Positions 34,593 through 44,296 are shown, numbered from the stretch's first letter. The stretch is DNA of 64,000 bases from CAZGMJ01 sp964526785 (GCA_964526785.1 CAZGMJ010000010.1:1-64000); one strand, 5' to 3'. Notes: generated by a model not told the origin, from the letters alone. A program made the numbers and translations.

Positions 34593-34991
34593 TTACGTTA
34601 CTTCGATATCCGCATCGCTTTCCCACGTGCCATGCAGGTTGCACCTCTCGAAGGCGCGGAGTTTGCCGTGGGCGTGGTCGAGCGAGACGCACGTCTTCAT
34701 GACGGGGCAGGTTGTCTTGGCCGTGAAGTCCATGCGAGCCAGATACGTATCGCCCGAATAGAGTTCGATGAATTCAATGAAGTGGCCCGGCTCGTTGGGA
34801 TGTTCCAACAGTTTGCCGACTTCGACGGTTACCTCGAAGCACTCGCCCTTCTCAACCCTCTCCGGGGCGGAAATGACGGGCAGATGCTTCTTTTCCAAGT
34901 CCTCTGCCTGGCTCTTGTCCTCGACCGTATTGACGCCGCAGAAGACATCGTCGGCACATTCAGGTGCTGTTTTGGCTGTCTTAACGGGCAT
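34593..34991 (-). CDS. Superoxide reductase (neelaredoxin/desulfoferrodoxin type)
   Basis: 132 residues. ATG 34991 has AAAGGAG upstream. The catalytic iron site ligands are visible: EKKHLPVI (Glu/Lys/His block), HPNEPGHFIEFIELY (two His) and the C-terminal CNLHG (Cys and His). The first 30 residues lack the four-cysteine desulforedoxin domain, so this is the one-iron form, with an unrelated short N-terminus. It reduces superoxide to peroxide without releasing oxygen, which fits an anaerobe or microaerophile. Confidence 0.9.
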   Translation of the reverse strand: MPVKTAKTAPECADDVFCGVNTVEDKSQAEDLEKKHLPVISAPERVEKGECFEVTVEVGKLLEHPNEPGHFIEFIELYSGDTYLARMDFTAKTTCPVMKTCVSLDHAHGKLRAFERCNLHGTWESDADIEVT

Positions 34992-35313
34992 TCCTTTAGC
35001 TCCTTTCCATTCGGCCTCGCTCCGCAACGTCCATTTGAAGCAAAACGCTCGGAAGCGGCCCATTTGAGTTTCACTGCCTGGTTGTTATCTACTACGGTGT
35101 TTGTATCCGCCAGTTTGCGGATCGGAAATAGGGAATACCCTTCATTGAGGACGGCAAAATCCTCAGCCCTGCAATTTGTGCTGCGTGGATGTCCGGTTAA
35201 TCGCTGCAAGCGAGGCGGGGGATTGGTTTGCAAGGGATGGCGGGATGTGGTATAAGGCTGTTCTTGGATGGCCAATGATCGAACAGGAATTGATGTATGC
35301 ATTGAGCAGGCGT
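34992..35313. other. Divergent intergenic region before prfB
   Basis: 322 bases between the superoxide reductase and prfB. No other gene is evident. It should carry promoters in both directions; none was strong enough to list. Confidence 0.45.
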
Positions 35314-36424
35314 ATGGAAACAGCAGAATTAAAGACGGCGATAGACGAACTTGAGGCCCGGGTGGATCAAATCCGGGACTGGCTTTGACTTGCCGAGCAA
35401 GAAGTCTCGGTTGCAGAATCTCGAACAGGAAATGACGAAGGAGGGCTTCTGGGATACGCCGGAAGCGGCGCAGTCGGTGGTAACCGAACTTAGCGCGCTG
35501 AAGTCGATAGTGGACCCGGCCGAAGAGTTGCGGCAGGAGGTTGCCGACCTGCAGGAGTTGTTTCAGTTGGCGGTGGAGACCGACGAGGACGAAGTCCAGC
35601 AGTTGCAGCAGGATCTCGAGCAGCTCTCGGCGCGATGCGAACAGATCGAATTGCGGGGTCTGCTGTCCCGGCCGGAAGACATGCGGAGTTGCTTTATGAG
35701 CATTCACGCAGGAGCCGGCGGGACGGAAAGTTGCGACTGGGCCAGCATGCTGCTTCGAATGTACACGCGCTATTTCGATACCAACAAATACAAGTACGAA
35801 GAACTGGACCTGCAGCCCGGCGAAGAGGCGGGACTGCGATCGGTGACGCTTCGCGTCAGCGGCGCATTTGCTTTTGGCAAAATGTCGTGCGAGGTGGGTG
35901 TGCACCGGCTGGTGCGGATCAGTCCCTTCGATTCCAACAATCGACGACACACGAGTTTTGCGGCGGTTGATTGCATCCCGGAGTTCGATGACGCGAGCGT
36001 CGACATCAACGAGGACGATCTGCGGATCGATTTCTATCGGGCCAGCGGAGCGGGCGGCCAGCACGTCAACAAGACCAGTTCGGCCGTGCGCATCACGCAT
36101 ATCCCGACGGGCATCGTGGTGCAGTGCCAGAACGAGCGGAGCCAGCACAAGAATCGGGCTCAGGCGATGAAGGTGTTGACGTCGCGATTGTATATACTCG
36201 AAGAGCAGAAGCGCGATGCGGCGCTAGCCAAATTGTACGGCGATAAGGGAGAGATCGCGTGGGGCAGCCAGATTCGCAGCTACGTGCTGCAGCCTTATCA
36301 GATGGTCAAGGATCATCGCACGGACCATCAGGTGGGGAACGTGGACGCTGTGCTCGACGGCGATATCGAGGAGTTCATCGAGAGCTTCCTGCGCCAGCGG
36401 GCTAAGGAGCGCACGAAGAAGTAG
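35314..36424 (+). CDS. prfB: Peptide chain release factor 2 with programmed +1 frameshift
   Basis: RF2 recognises UGA and UAA stop codons and releases the peptide. The gene is in two frames. 24 codons from ATG 35314 end in CTT TGA at 35383-35388, and a +1 shift there resumes at GAC 35387, giving about 369 residues. CTT TGA C is the classical RF2 autoregulatory slip site, and a GGGAC element stands 3 bases before it in place of the usual AGGGGG. SPF (stop-recognition) and GGQ (GAGGQHVNKT) motifs are intact. ATG 35314 matches the usual 24-25-codon first segment; in-frame ATGs at 35293 and 35275 are alternatives. Confidence 0.95.
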
Positions 36425-36515
36425 GCCGCTGCGGCCGTCATGATTCGGCGGACGATGCCTATCCGTGCGGTTGCATGCATACGACAGGATAAACATAAAA
36501 CGGAAGGTTGGCGAC

Positions 36516-38051
36516 ATGAGAGCGATTATTGACATTGAACTGAAAGCGCGCAAGGCGGACGCCGTCGCATACGAAACGGACCTGCTTGCCGTGGGTTTGT
36601 TCAGCGACGCCAAGGGGCTGGACAAGCTGGGTAAAGGTTTGGATGAACGGCTGGACGGAGCGATTACGCGCCTGCTCGAGTTGGGGGATTTCAAGGGCAA
36701 GGAAGGCAGCACATCGTTGCTGTACGGAGGCGGCGCACTCGGCGCCAGGCGGATCCTGCTGGTGGGTCTCGGCGAGAAAAAGAAGGCGACGCTGAATACG
36801 ATTCGCAAGGCGGCCTCTGCCGCGGGGTACAAGGCGGTCGAATTGAAGGCCGAGCGACTGACTCTTGCGCTGCATTCGGCCCTCGGGGCGCGATACGATC
36901 TGGTCGCGGCCGGCAGGGCGATGGCCGAGGGGGCGTGTTTCGGGAGCTATCGCTACGATGAATATGTGACCAAGAGCGAGGACGGCAGGGCCGAGCATCT
37001 GGCAGTGGATGTTATCGACGGCGAGGCGACACGGGTGAAGAAACTCGGCAAAGGCGTCAAGACCGGGACTGTCATCGGACAGGCCCAGAGCTATGCGCGG
37101 ACAATTGCGAATCGCCCGGCCAATGTTATCAATCCGCCCAGCCTGGCTGAAGAGGCCAAAAAGATGGCGACCGGCAAGAAGAAGCTCACATGCACGGTCT
37201 TCGATCAGAAGCAGCTCGAAGCCAAGAAGATGGGTGGCATCCTTGCAGTCGGGAGCGGCTCGAAGAGCGAGCCTCGTTTGATCATTTTCAAATACGAAGG
37301 AGCGGGCAAGTCGAGCAAGAAACCGACCATCGCACTGGTCGGCAAGGCGGTGACGTTCGACTCGGGGGGGATCAGTATCAAACCGGCGGCAAACATGGAC
37401 CAGATGAAGCTGGACAAGACCGGCGGCATTACCGTACTCGGCACGATGCGTGCGGTGGCGGAATTGGGCATTGGTCTGAACGTTTACGGGCTGATTCCTT
37501 CGGCGGAGAATATGCCCGGCGGGTCGAGTTATCGTCCGGGGGATATCGTTACGACCTACAGCGGCAAGACGGTCGAGGTGCAGAATACCGACGCCGAGGG
37601 CAGAATGATTCTCTCCGACGCGCTGGCATACGCAGTCGAGCAGCAATGCGATGTGATTATCGACGTGGCGACATTAACGGGCGCCTGCATGGTTGCGCTG
37701 GGCAAGTATAAGGCTGCTTTGATGGGCAACGACGACAAGCTTGTCAAACTTCTGCAAAAGGCTTCCGAGAGTAGCGGCGAGGCGGTCTGGCACATGCCCA
37801 GTGGAGATGAATACGCCGACGAGATGAAGAGCAAGATCGCGGATTTGAAGAACATCGGCAGCCGGTGGGGCGGTGCGTGCACTGCGGCGGCTTTTCTCAG
37901 ACAGTTCATCGGGGAGGCCCGCTGGGCACATCTGGACATCGCGGGGATGGACATGTTCGAGAAGGCGACGAGCTATTCGGCCGTTGGGTCGAGCGGCTTT
38001 GGTGTTCGTCTGTTGACGACGTATCTGTTGAATCTGGCGGGCAAGGCGTAG
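36516..38051 (+). CDS. pepA: Leucyl aminopeptidase (M17 family)
   Basis: 511 residues. ATG 36516 has GGAAGG upstream. An N-terminal macrodomain-like part (to about 170) is followed by the M17 catalytic domain. The signatures are VGKAVTFDSGGISIKP (metal-binding Lys/Asp), MKLDKTGG and NTDAEGRMILSDAL at about 357, the family hallmark. It removes N-terminal residues from peptides in the cytoplasm using two metal ions. It lies 91 bases downstream of prfB and 24 bases before folE, a possible housekeeping operon. Confidence 0.95.
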   Translation: MRAIIDIELKARKADAVAYETDLLAVGLFSDAKGLDKLGKGLDERLDGAITRLLELGDFKGKEGSTSLLYGGGALGARRILLVGLGEKKKATLNTIRKAASAAGYKAVELKAERLTLALHSALGARYDLVAAGRAMAEGACFGSYRYDEYVTKSEDGRAEHLAVDVIDGEATRVKKLGKGVKTGTVIGQAQSYARTIANRPANVINPPSLAEEAKKMATGKKKLTCTVFDQKQLEAKKMGGILAVGSGSKSEPRLIIFKYEGAGKSSKKPTIALVGKAVTFDSGGISIKPAANMDQMKLDKTGGITVLGTMRAVAELGIGLNVYGLIPSAENMPGGSSYRPGDIVTTYSGKTVEVQNTDAEGRMILSDALAYAVEQQCDVIIDVATLTGACMVALGKYKAALMGNDDKLVKLLQKASESSGEAVWHMPSGDEYADEMKSKIADLKNIGSRWGGACTAAAFLRQFIGEARWAHLDIAGMDMFEKATSYSAVGSSGFGVRLLTTYLLNLAGKA

Positions 38052-38075
38052 CATCCGCGGCATGGAGCACAACGA

Positions 38076-38660
38076 ATGGCGAAGAAGCTGGCAAAGATCG
38101 ACACCGAGCGAATCGAGAATGCGGTTCGCGAGATACTAATTGCGGTTGGCGAGGATGTGGAACGCGAAGGTCTGCAAGACACCCCTGCTCGCGTGGCCCG
38201 TATGTACACGGAACTGTTGCGGGGTATGCGCGAGGATCCCAAAGCGCACATCCGGCGCGTATTTCACGAACAATACGATGAGATCGTACTGCTGCGCGAC
38301 ATACCGTTTCACAGTCTTTGCGAGCACCACATGCTGCCGTTCATCGGCTCTGCGCATGTGGCGTATCTTCCCGTCGACAAGGTGCTCGGCGTGAGCAAAC
38401 TGGCGCGGATCGTCGATTGCTTTGCGACGCGCCTGCAGACGCAGGAGCGGCTGGCTTTTCAGATCGCTGACTTTATCATGACCAACCTCAAGCCTATGGG
38501 CGTGGCGGTCGTTCTTGAGGCCTCGCACAGTTGCATGACCATTCGCGGCGTGAAGAAGCCGAGTTCGGTAATGGTGACCAGCGCGCTTCGCGGGAGTTTT
38601 CGAAAAGATCCGAGGAGCCGAAATGAAGTACTCAGCCTGATACGTGACGGCAGGCAATAG
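38076..38660 (+). CDS. folE: GTP cyclohydrolase I
   Basis: 194 residues, normal family length. It converts GTP to 7,8-dihydroneopterin triphosphate, the entry to folate or other pterins. Zinc ligands are visible: C82 and H85 in CEHHMLPF, C153 in SHSCMTIRG. QTQERLAFQIAD is the usual active-site helix. It is followed, with overlap or by a few bases, by a double PTPS gene, so a pterin or 7-deazaguanine step is encoded in sequence. Confidence 0.96.
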   Translation: MAKKLAKIDTERIENAVREILIAVGEDVEREGLQDTPARVARMYTELLRGMREDPKAHIRRVFHEQYDEIVLLRDIPFHSLCEHHMLPFIGSAHVAYLPVDKVLGVSKLARIVDCFATRLQTQERLAFQIADFIMTNLKPMGVAVVLEASHSCMTIRGVKKPSSVMVTSALRGSFRKDPRSRNEVLSLIRDGRQ

Positions 38661-38670
38661 GCAACGGCGG

Positions 38671-39465
38671 ATGCATGAGCTTGGCAGAAGTGTTCGTTTT
38701 TCCGTCAATCCTTTTCTGGAAGAGGGTGGCTGCGGGTACAACTCTTACGCCTCGAATCCGGCCGGACAGGGGCTGGCATTATTCTTCGAACTCCGGGTCG
38801 AATTGCGGGGCGTGGCCGAGCAGGACACAGGCTTTGTCGTTAACGTGACGCAAATCGACGCTGAAGTCCGTCGCAGCGTGGTGCCGCTCTTCGAGCAGAA
38901 GATCAGAGAAGCGTTCGGCGCCGGCAGGCACGTGGGCTTTGGCGGTCTGGTTGAGTTGCTCCGATCGTCGTGGGGGGCACTGGCCGGACGATTCGGTGCG
39001 GCCCAGATAAACCGGCTAACGTTGAAACTCAACCCATACAGGGAACTGGAGATCAAATCGGTGGATTCGAACAAGGCCCTTTTCAGCGAGCGATTCGAGT
39101 TTGCGGCGACGCACAAGCTCTGGAACGACCGCTTCAGCGAACAGAAGAATTTCGAAGTGTTCGGCAAGTGCGCCAATCCCGCGGGACACGGGCACAATTA
39201 CGTATTGGAGGTCAGCATCGAAATCGAGACGGGCGGTGAATTTGACATCGTTGGATTCGAGAGAATCGTAAACGATGCGTTCATCGAAGGAGTCGATCAC
39301 AGGAATCTTAATACAGAAGTGCCGGATTTTGGCCGACTCATACCGACAGTCGAGAACATCGCTGCTGTGGCGTGGAACCGGCTGGCCGGCAGATTCGAAG
39401 TCGGTTCGCTTGAGAAGGTCACCGTCTGGGAGACGGACAAGACCTACTGCTCGTATTACGGGTGA
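38671..39465 (+). CDS. Tandem 6-pyruvoyl-tetrahydropterin synthase-like protein, first domain degenerate
   Basis: 264 residues: two PTPS/QueD folds in one chain. The second (about 138-264) is intact: zinc His148 (AATHKL), His173 and His175 (CANPAGHGHNY), catalytic Cys167, DHRNLN, PTVENIA and a C-terminal WETDKTYC. The first (1-125) keeps the fold pattern (GYNSYASNPAGQGLALFFELRV, INRLTLKLNPYRE) but replaces the Cys with S28 and the zinc His with Q33 and L35, so it should be inactive. An alternative GTG at 38644 would overlap the end of folE. It probably acts on dihydroneopterin triphosphate, making 6-carboxy- or 6-pyruvoyl-tetrahydropterin. Confidence 0.88.
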   Translation: MHELGRSVRFSVNPFLEEGGCGYNSYASNPAGQGLALFFELRVELRGVAEQDTGFVVNVTQIDAEVRRSVVPLFEQKIREAFGAGRHVGFGGLVELLRSSWGALAGRFGAAQINRLTLKLNPYRELEIKSVDSNKALFSERFEFAATHKLWNDRFSEQKNFEVFGKCANPAGHGHNYVLEVSIEIETGGEFDIVGFERIVNDAFIEGVDHRNLNTEVPDFGRLIPTVENIAAVAWNRLAGRFEVGSLEKVTVWETDKTYCSYYG

Positions 39466-39514
39466 GAGAGCGGCATATTGGTGGTCCGATAGCTTTGTGG
39501 ATAGAAGGACGTCG

Positions 39515-40660
39515 ATGAGTGACGCCGTCAAAACCTCCGTATCGTTCGTCGTTCCCTGCCTGAACGAAGCGCAGACGCTGCCTGATGTGCTCGGACGCAT
39601 CAATCAGGTCTGTGCCGACGAACTGGGCGATCGCGAGACCGAGGTGATTGTCTCCGATAACGGCAGCACAGACGATTCACGTTCAATCGCCGAGAGCCTC
39701 GGCGCACGGGTGGTGGAGTGTGCCACGAGGGGGTACGGGGCCGCACTGCTGGCGGGTATTGAGAGTGCGAAGTGCGAAGCCGTGGTCTTCGCGGACGCCG
39801 ATAATACGTATGATTTCCTCGAAGCGCCCCGTCTGGTGACCGAACTGGACAAGGGTTATGATTTTGTAGTGGGTTCACGTCTGGAGGGTGATATCCATCC
39901 TGGTGCCATGCCCTTTATGCATCGTTATGTGGGCACGCCAGTTTTGAATTTCTTTCTGAATCTGCTCTACGCCCGCGGGGGAAGCAGGATAACTGATTGC
40001 AACTCTGGCTTTCGCTGCTTTCGGCGCGAGAGCTTCCTGGATTGGGATGTCCGCAGTACGGGAATGGAGTTTGCTTCAGAGATGCTGGTTAAGGCGCTCA
40101 AATCAGAGGCGAGAATATCGCATGTTCCGATCTCGCTGTATCCGGACAAGGGAGACCGGGCGCCGCATCTGCAGAGGTGGCGCGACGGCATGCGGCATTT
40201 GCTCCAGATATTCTTCGATTCGCCGGAGTTCTTTTTCACCTCGGGGACGGTCGCCTTTTCCGCGAGTTGGCTGGTACTTCTACTGGGACTGTGCGTCGGA
40301 CCCGTAGGAATCGGGGGCATCTGGGTTTTTGGATTGCACAGCATGATGTTCGGGCTTCTGGGCAGCCTGTTCGGCATTGCGATCTGGTCCGTTGGTTTGT
40401 TCTTGTCGGCCCGGGTGCCGTCGCGCGTGCGCACCTATCGGTATCTGATCGCTCTGCCCGAGGACAAGCTGTTCTGGTACAGTGTTGTGCTGTTGTTGTT
40501 CAGTTTCGTGATGTTCGGCGCGGTCGTCGTGTACTGGGGCGTCAAGGGTTTTCGCCTTATCGAAATCGAACGCCAGACGCTGGCGATAATTGCATTCGGC
40601 GCCAACAGTCTTATATTCGTCTCGAACGTGGTAACCGCACATCTGCTGAAGCGATCATAG
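39515..40660 (+). CDS. Membrane-anchored GT2 glycosyltransferase (DPM1-like)
   Basis: 381 residues, AAGGA before ATG 39515. The GT2 domain (1-230) has SFVVPCLNEAQTLPD, VSDNGSTDDS and the DxD block FADADNTYD. Two to four hydrophobic spans follow (about 235-375). DCNSGFRCFRRE and the C-terminal helices resemble dolichyl/polyprenyl-phosphate sugar synthases and their planctomycete relatives. It probably transfers a sugar from a nucleotide donor to a lipid phosphate at the inner membrane. The methyltransferase begins 3 bases after its stop. Confidence 0.88.
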   Translation: MSDAVKTSVSFVVPCLNEAQTLPDVLGRINQVCADELGDRETEVIVSDNGSTDDSRSIAESLGARVVECATRGYGAALLAGIESAKCEAVVFADADNTYDFLEAPRLVTELDKGYDFVVGSRLEGDIHPGAMPFMHRYVGTPVLNFFLNLLYARGGSRITDCNSGFRCFRRESFLDWDVRSTGMEFASEMLVKALKSEARISHVPISLYPDKGDRAPHLQRWRDGMRHLLQIFFDSPEFFFTSGTVAFSASWLVLLLGLCVGPVGIGGIWVFGLHSMMFGLLGSLFGIAIWSVGLFLSARVPSRVRTYRYLIALPEDKLFWYSVVLLLFSFVMFGAVVVYWGVKGFRLIEIERQTLAIIAFGANSLIFVSNVVTAHLLKRS

Positions 40661-40663
40661 GGT

Positions 40664-41278
40664 ATGTCTGCCAAGCACGAACACCTACTGGAGGGCTACG
40701 GCCCGTTGGATGTCTTTCTTGCGAAACAGCGGTACAAGATTGCCCATCGCGAGTTGCGGAGCCTGGACAAGCAAGGGCGCATTCTGGATATCGGTTGCGG
40801 GGCGGTGCCGTTGTTTCTCTCGACGGTTGAAATGCGCCGGCGATACGGCCTGGACAAGAATGTCGGGCAGGAGGCTGTTGCGAAGGCTGCAGAGCGGGGA
40901 ATAACGCTCACGAGTTTCTTGATTGAACAGCAGGAGAGATTTCCTTTCGACGATGATTTCTTCGATGCTGTGACTATGCTGGCGGTCTTCGAGCATATCG
41001 AGCCGGGAGAACTGGTGCGGATTCACAAAGAGATTCGGCGGATTCTCAAGCCGGGCGGGCGGTATATTATGACTACGCCTGCCTTCTGGACGGATCCGCT
41101 GCTTCGCTTGCTGGCCGGACTGCGTCTGATCAGTGACGTATCGATCAGGGAGCATAAGGACAACTACAGACACGGTCAGATCGCGTCCGTCCTGGAGCAG
41201 GCCGGCTTCAAGGAGAGCAAGATGCGGTTCGGCTATTTCGAGCTTTTCATGAATTCATGGGGTACGGCGGAGAAATAG
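40664..41278 (+). CDS. SAM-dependent methyltransferase
   Basis: 204 residues. Class I methyltransferase: motif I RILDIGCGAVPLFL (about 39-52), DAVTMLAVFEHIEPGE (motif II) and RRILKPGGRYIMTTPAFW (motif III). It starts 3 bases after the GT2 gene, so the two are co-translated. It probably methylates a lipid-linked sugar or glycan precursor in this locus; the acceptor is unknown. Confidence 0.88.
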   Translation: MSAKHEHLLEGYGPLDVFLAKQRYKIAHRELRSLDKQGRILDIGCGAVPLFLSTVEMRRRYGLDKNVGQEAVAKAAERGITLTSFLIEQQERFPFDDDFFDAVTMLAVFEHIEPGELVRIHKEIRRILKPGGRYIMTTPAFWTDPLLRLLAGLRLISDVSIREHKDNYRHGQIASVLEQAGFKESKMRFGYFELFMNSWGTAEK

Positions 41279-41350
41279 TTGGTGGACGGCCGGCGATTCC
41301 ACATCGTAGAACATCGACGGCGATAGAAGCGGGTAGGACTGAAGAAACAT

Positions 41351-42952
41351 ATGACGAAACAGCGACAGCACACTGAGGCAGGGTCCATCCGGCCGGGTCT
41401 GCGTCTATTTATCGCCTTTTTCTTGCTGTACGCGCTGGTGAGCCCGGGCAACCTGGCCGGCGACACGGAAGTTCGGTGGTCGCTTGCTCGACAAATCGTA
41501 CGGGGCAACGGCGTTCATCTGGAGGACGATCTCGATACGAACAACTATGTAGTGGGCCTTGGCGGAAAGCGGTATTCGTACTACAATTTGGGCCAGTCGA
41601 TCTGCCTGCTGCCTTTTGCGGCGCTGAGCCTGGCCGTTGAGGCGTGGGAACTGGCAAGTCCCGCAACGGCCGATCTGGGGGGGCAGTTTCTGGCAAGCCT
41701 CATATTCTTTCCAGCCGTCGGTGCCGGGCTTGTATGGCTGTTCTACCGGCTGATCCTTTTGCTTGGATGCGGGCGGAAGGGGGCGGTGATTACCAGCATT
41801 GTGCTCGGTGCGGCAACTATGATTTGGCACCATTCGGTCAACGGCCAGGAACAGACACAGATTGCGGCGCTGATCCTTTTGGCCTTAATTCTGGTCAGGA
41901 GATATCTCGATGATCCGCGTTTTCTGTCGGCGTGGCTGTTCTGCATGGCACTGGGGGCGTGTCTGGTGTTTCGGTCCGCCTCGGCGGTTACTATCTTTCC
42001 CTTGTTTCTGGTTGTTGTCGCGGCTGATGCGATGCAAAGTGGCGGGAAAGTGCGAGCCGTCGGCAGGTGGATAGTAACTGGCCTTCTGGGTGTCGGTCCG
42101 GCCATATTATTCTGCGGCTGGTACAACTACATGCGATTCGGCAGCGTACTGGAGAGCGGCTATTCGCTTGTGGCGGATACCGCTATGGGTGGACATACGA
42201 TGTTCGAATCCTCGCCTGTGCCCACGCTGGCCGCAATGCTGTTTAGCCCCGGCAAGAGCATCTTTCTATACAATCCCGTTCTTCTTGCGGTGCCCTTCTG
42301 TCTGTGGGCGTTCTACCGGCGATGCCGAGTCATCGCGGTGGCAGCGGGAACCGCAGTCGTTGCCAATTTTGTTTTCTACAGCTTCTGTACCACGTGGGCC
42401 GGCGACTATGCCTGGGGAATTCGGTATCAAGTGCCGGTATTGCCCCTCCTGGTGCTGCCGGTGATGGTTGCTTTTTGCGGTCGGTATCGCCGGATTCCTG
42501 GGCGAGGCGTGCTGATCCTGGCAAGTGTCGGGGTGGGGATCCAATTGGCCTCGGTCGTCTATAATTTCAACCTGGAGTTCGTCCAGAATCCGAATCACTC
42601 TCTAATACCGGACCATTATGTGTGGGACTGGTCGCAATCGCACCTTCGCAAACGATTTGTAAACATCTCCGAACATCTGGCGGACGAGCGCCGGTTTCAT
42701 TCGGTACCCGTTCCCGACGAGAAGCCCAAACTCCTCAAGGTCAATCGCAGTGAGCAGGACGTTCGAACGGCCTGGCGCGTGAATTTCTTTCCATTCAAAG
42801 CGGCCGGCCAGGTGGGTTCTCCGGCGTTCTTCCGCGTCCTGCTGGGCTTCTGGCTGATGCTGCTGATTGTGACGAGCATTGCGATGGCCAGGCTGTTTGG
42901 CGCAGTGCGCCAGATACGAGACATCGCATTTCGAGACCCGAAGGTCTTATAA
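41351..42952 (+). CDS. GT39/GT-C-like polytopic membrane glycosyltransferase
   Basis: 533 residues with about eleven hydrophobic spans. The first luminal loop carries GDTEVRWSLARQIVRGNG, with acidic residues placed as in lipid-dependent mannosyl/arabinosyl transferases (GT-C fold, PMT/ArnT-like). SYYNLGQSICLLPFAAL follows. It would use a lipid-phosphate sugar, such as the product of the upstream GT2, and act on the outer face of the membrane. Family placement is by topology and loop motif, so activity is tentative. Confidence 0.7.
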   Translation: MTKQRQHTEAGSIRPGLRLFIAFFLLYALVSPGNLAGDTEVRWSLARQIVRGNGVHLEDDLDTNNYVVGLGGKRYSYYNLGQSICLLPFAALSLAVEAWELASPATADLGGQFLASLIFFPAVGAGLVWLFYRLILLLGCGRKGAVITSIVLGAATMIWHHSVNGQEQTQIAALILLALILVRRYLDDPRFLSAWLFCMALGACLVFRSASAVTIFPLFLVVVAADAMQSGGKVRAVGRWIVTGLLGVGPAILFCGWYNYMRFGSVLESGYSLVADTAMGGHTMFESSPVPTLAAMLFSPGKSIFLYNPVLLAVPFCLWAFYRRCRVIAVAAGTAVVANFVFYSFCTTWAGDYAWGIRYQVPVLPLLVLPVMVAFCGRYRRIPGRGVLILASVGVGIQLASVVYNFNLEFVQNPNHSLIPDHYVWDWSQSHLRKRFVNISEHLADERRFHSVPVPDEKPKLLKVNRSEQDVRTAWRVNFFPFKAAGQVGSPAFFRVLLGFWLMLLIVTSIAMARLFGAVRQIRDIAFRDPKVL

Positions 42953-43330
42953 ACTCCTGTTAGATGATTCTGAAATGAGTTGAACACTAGCGACGTCATC
43001 GACCAAAAGTGGTATACTAACGGTGGCACATGGAGGTGCCGGCCGGGGGCTGGCAGAGCGGGCTTTTGTAAAGCTATGTTCTTGGCATGCCGATGCTTAT
43101 GGTACAAGACAGGGCCGGCCAGATACAGGTATTCGGACGCAAACCAATCTTCATCAGGGACGGTGGCTTTGCGGCGGGACTGACGTCGCTCGGATTATGC
43201 GCTACCGACGGGGACGGAGTCTGCCCGGACATGGCCGGTGGCGGAAGGGGAACGATCGCTCATGCGGCAGAACACTTGATGAGATGGAGGAGACCATAGC
43301 ACTGGTGATTTTCCAGGAAGGTGGCAGAAT
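42953..43330. other. Intergenic region
   Basis: 378 bases. Open frames up to 107 codons exist, but they have Trp/Arg/Gly-rich, frame-shadow-like translations and no good ribosome site. Nothing is supported here except a probable promoter for the sugar-nucleotide genes. Confidence 0.45.
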
Positions 43331-44296
43331 ATGGCGGTATTGGTGACCGGCGGAGCCGGTTTCATCGGTTCGCACCTGGTCGAGCGGTTGCTGGAGCGGG
43401 GCAGAGCCGTTGTCGCGGTTGACAATCTCAGCACGGGCAGTCTGCGGAACGTCAAGGCGCTTCAGTCGCGAGATGATTTCGAGTTTATTGAAGGTGACAT
43501 CCGCGATGAGAGCCTGATGAACGATCTGGCTCGGCGCTGTGAATGGATCATGCATCTGGCGGCTGCGGTCGGCGTTCAACTGATTGCCGACAAGCCCGTC
43601 CATACGATTGAAACCAACATCGGTGGCACGCAGGTGGTTCTGGAAGCCGCGAACCAGTTTGGTAGGCGCGTGTTTCTGGCATCGAGCAGCGAAGTGTACG
43701 GCAAGAGCGAAGCGGTTCCATTTCGTGAAGAAGACGATCTGGTGCTCGGCAGTACGAGCTTGTCGCGATGGGCATATGCCTGTAGTAAGGCGGTGGATGA
43801 ATTCCTGGGCCAGGCATTCTGTCGGCAATACGGTTTGCCCGTGGTCATCGGTCGTTTCTTTAACACAATCGGTCCGCGACAGACGGGCCGGTATGGCATG
43901 GTCGTGCCGCGTTTTGTTGAACGGGCGCTGAAGGGCGAACCGATTGAAGTATACGGCAGCGGGCGACAAACACGTTGCTTTTGCTACGTCGGCGATCTCG
44001 TTGGAGCTGTAATCGGCCTGATGGAGAGTGAAGAGACCAGCGGCAGAGTGTTCAACATCGGTTCGAGTGAGGAGGTGACGATCGACGCCTTGGCGGACAG
44101 AGTCATTGCCGCCACTGGCAGCAAGAGCGAGAAGAAGCTGGTGCCCTATGAAGTGGCGTACGGCAGGCCGATCGAGGACATGATGCGGAGGCAGCCCGAC
44201 ACACGGCGAATTCGACAGGCCATCGGCTGGAGGGCGAAGACGAATTTGGATCAAACGCTGGCAATAATTATAGGGGCGTTGAGAGCGTCGGCGTGA
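43331..44296 (+). CDS. NAD-dependent sugar-nucleotide epimerase/dehydratase
   Basis: 321 residues of the extended SDR type. Rossmann motif TGGAGFIGSHL (6-16), catalytic Ser region FLASSSEVYGKSE and YxxxK as YACSK (WAYACSKAVDE). GRFFNTIGPRQTGRYGMVVP resembles UDP-glucuronate decarboxylase and UDP-glucose/galactose epimerase relatives. GGAAGGTGG lies before the start. It probably makes or interconverts a UDP- or GDP-sugar for the polysaccharide locus; the exact substrate is undecided. Confidence 0.88.
   Translation: MAVLVTGGAGFIGSHLVERLLERGRAVVAVDNLSTGSLRNVKALQSRDDFEFIEGDIRDESLMNDLARRCEWIMHLAAAVGVQLIADKPVHTIETNIGGTQVVLEAANQFGRRVFLASSSEVYGKSEAVPFREEDDLVLGSTSLSRWAYACSKAVDEFLGQAFCRQYGLPVVIGRFFNTIGPRQTGRYGMVVPRFVERALKGEPIEVYGSGRQTRCFCYVGDLVGAVIGLMESEETSGRVFNIGSSEEVTIDALADRVIAATGSKSEKKLVPYEVAYGRPIEDMMRRQPDTRRIRQAIGWRAKTNLDQTLAIIIGALRASA

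Noticed and set aside
42980..43346. Short plus-strand frames of 67-107 codons before the epimerase gene
   Set aside because: They overlap each other and the epimerase start, lack ribosome sites and have no recognisable sequence.
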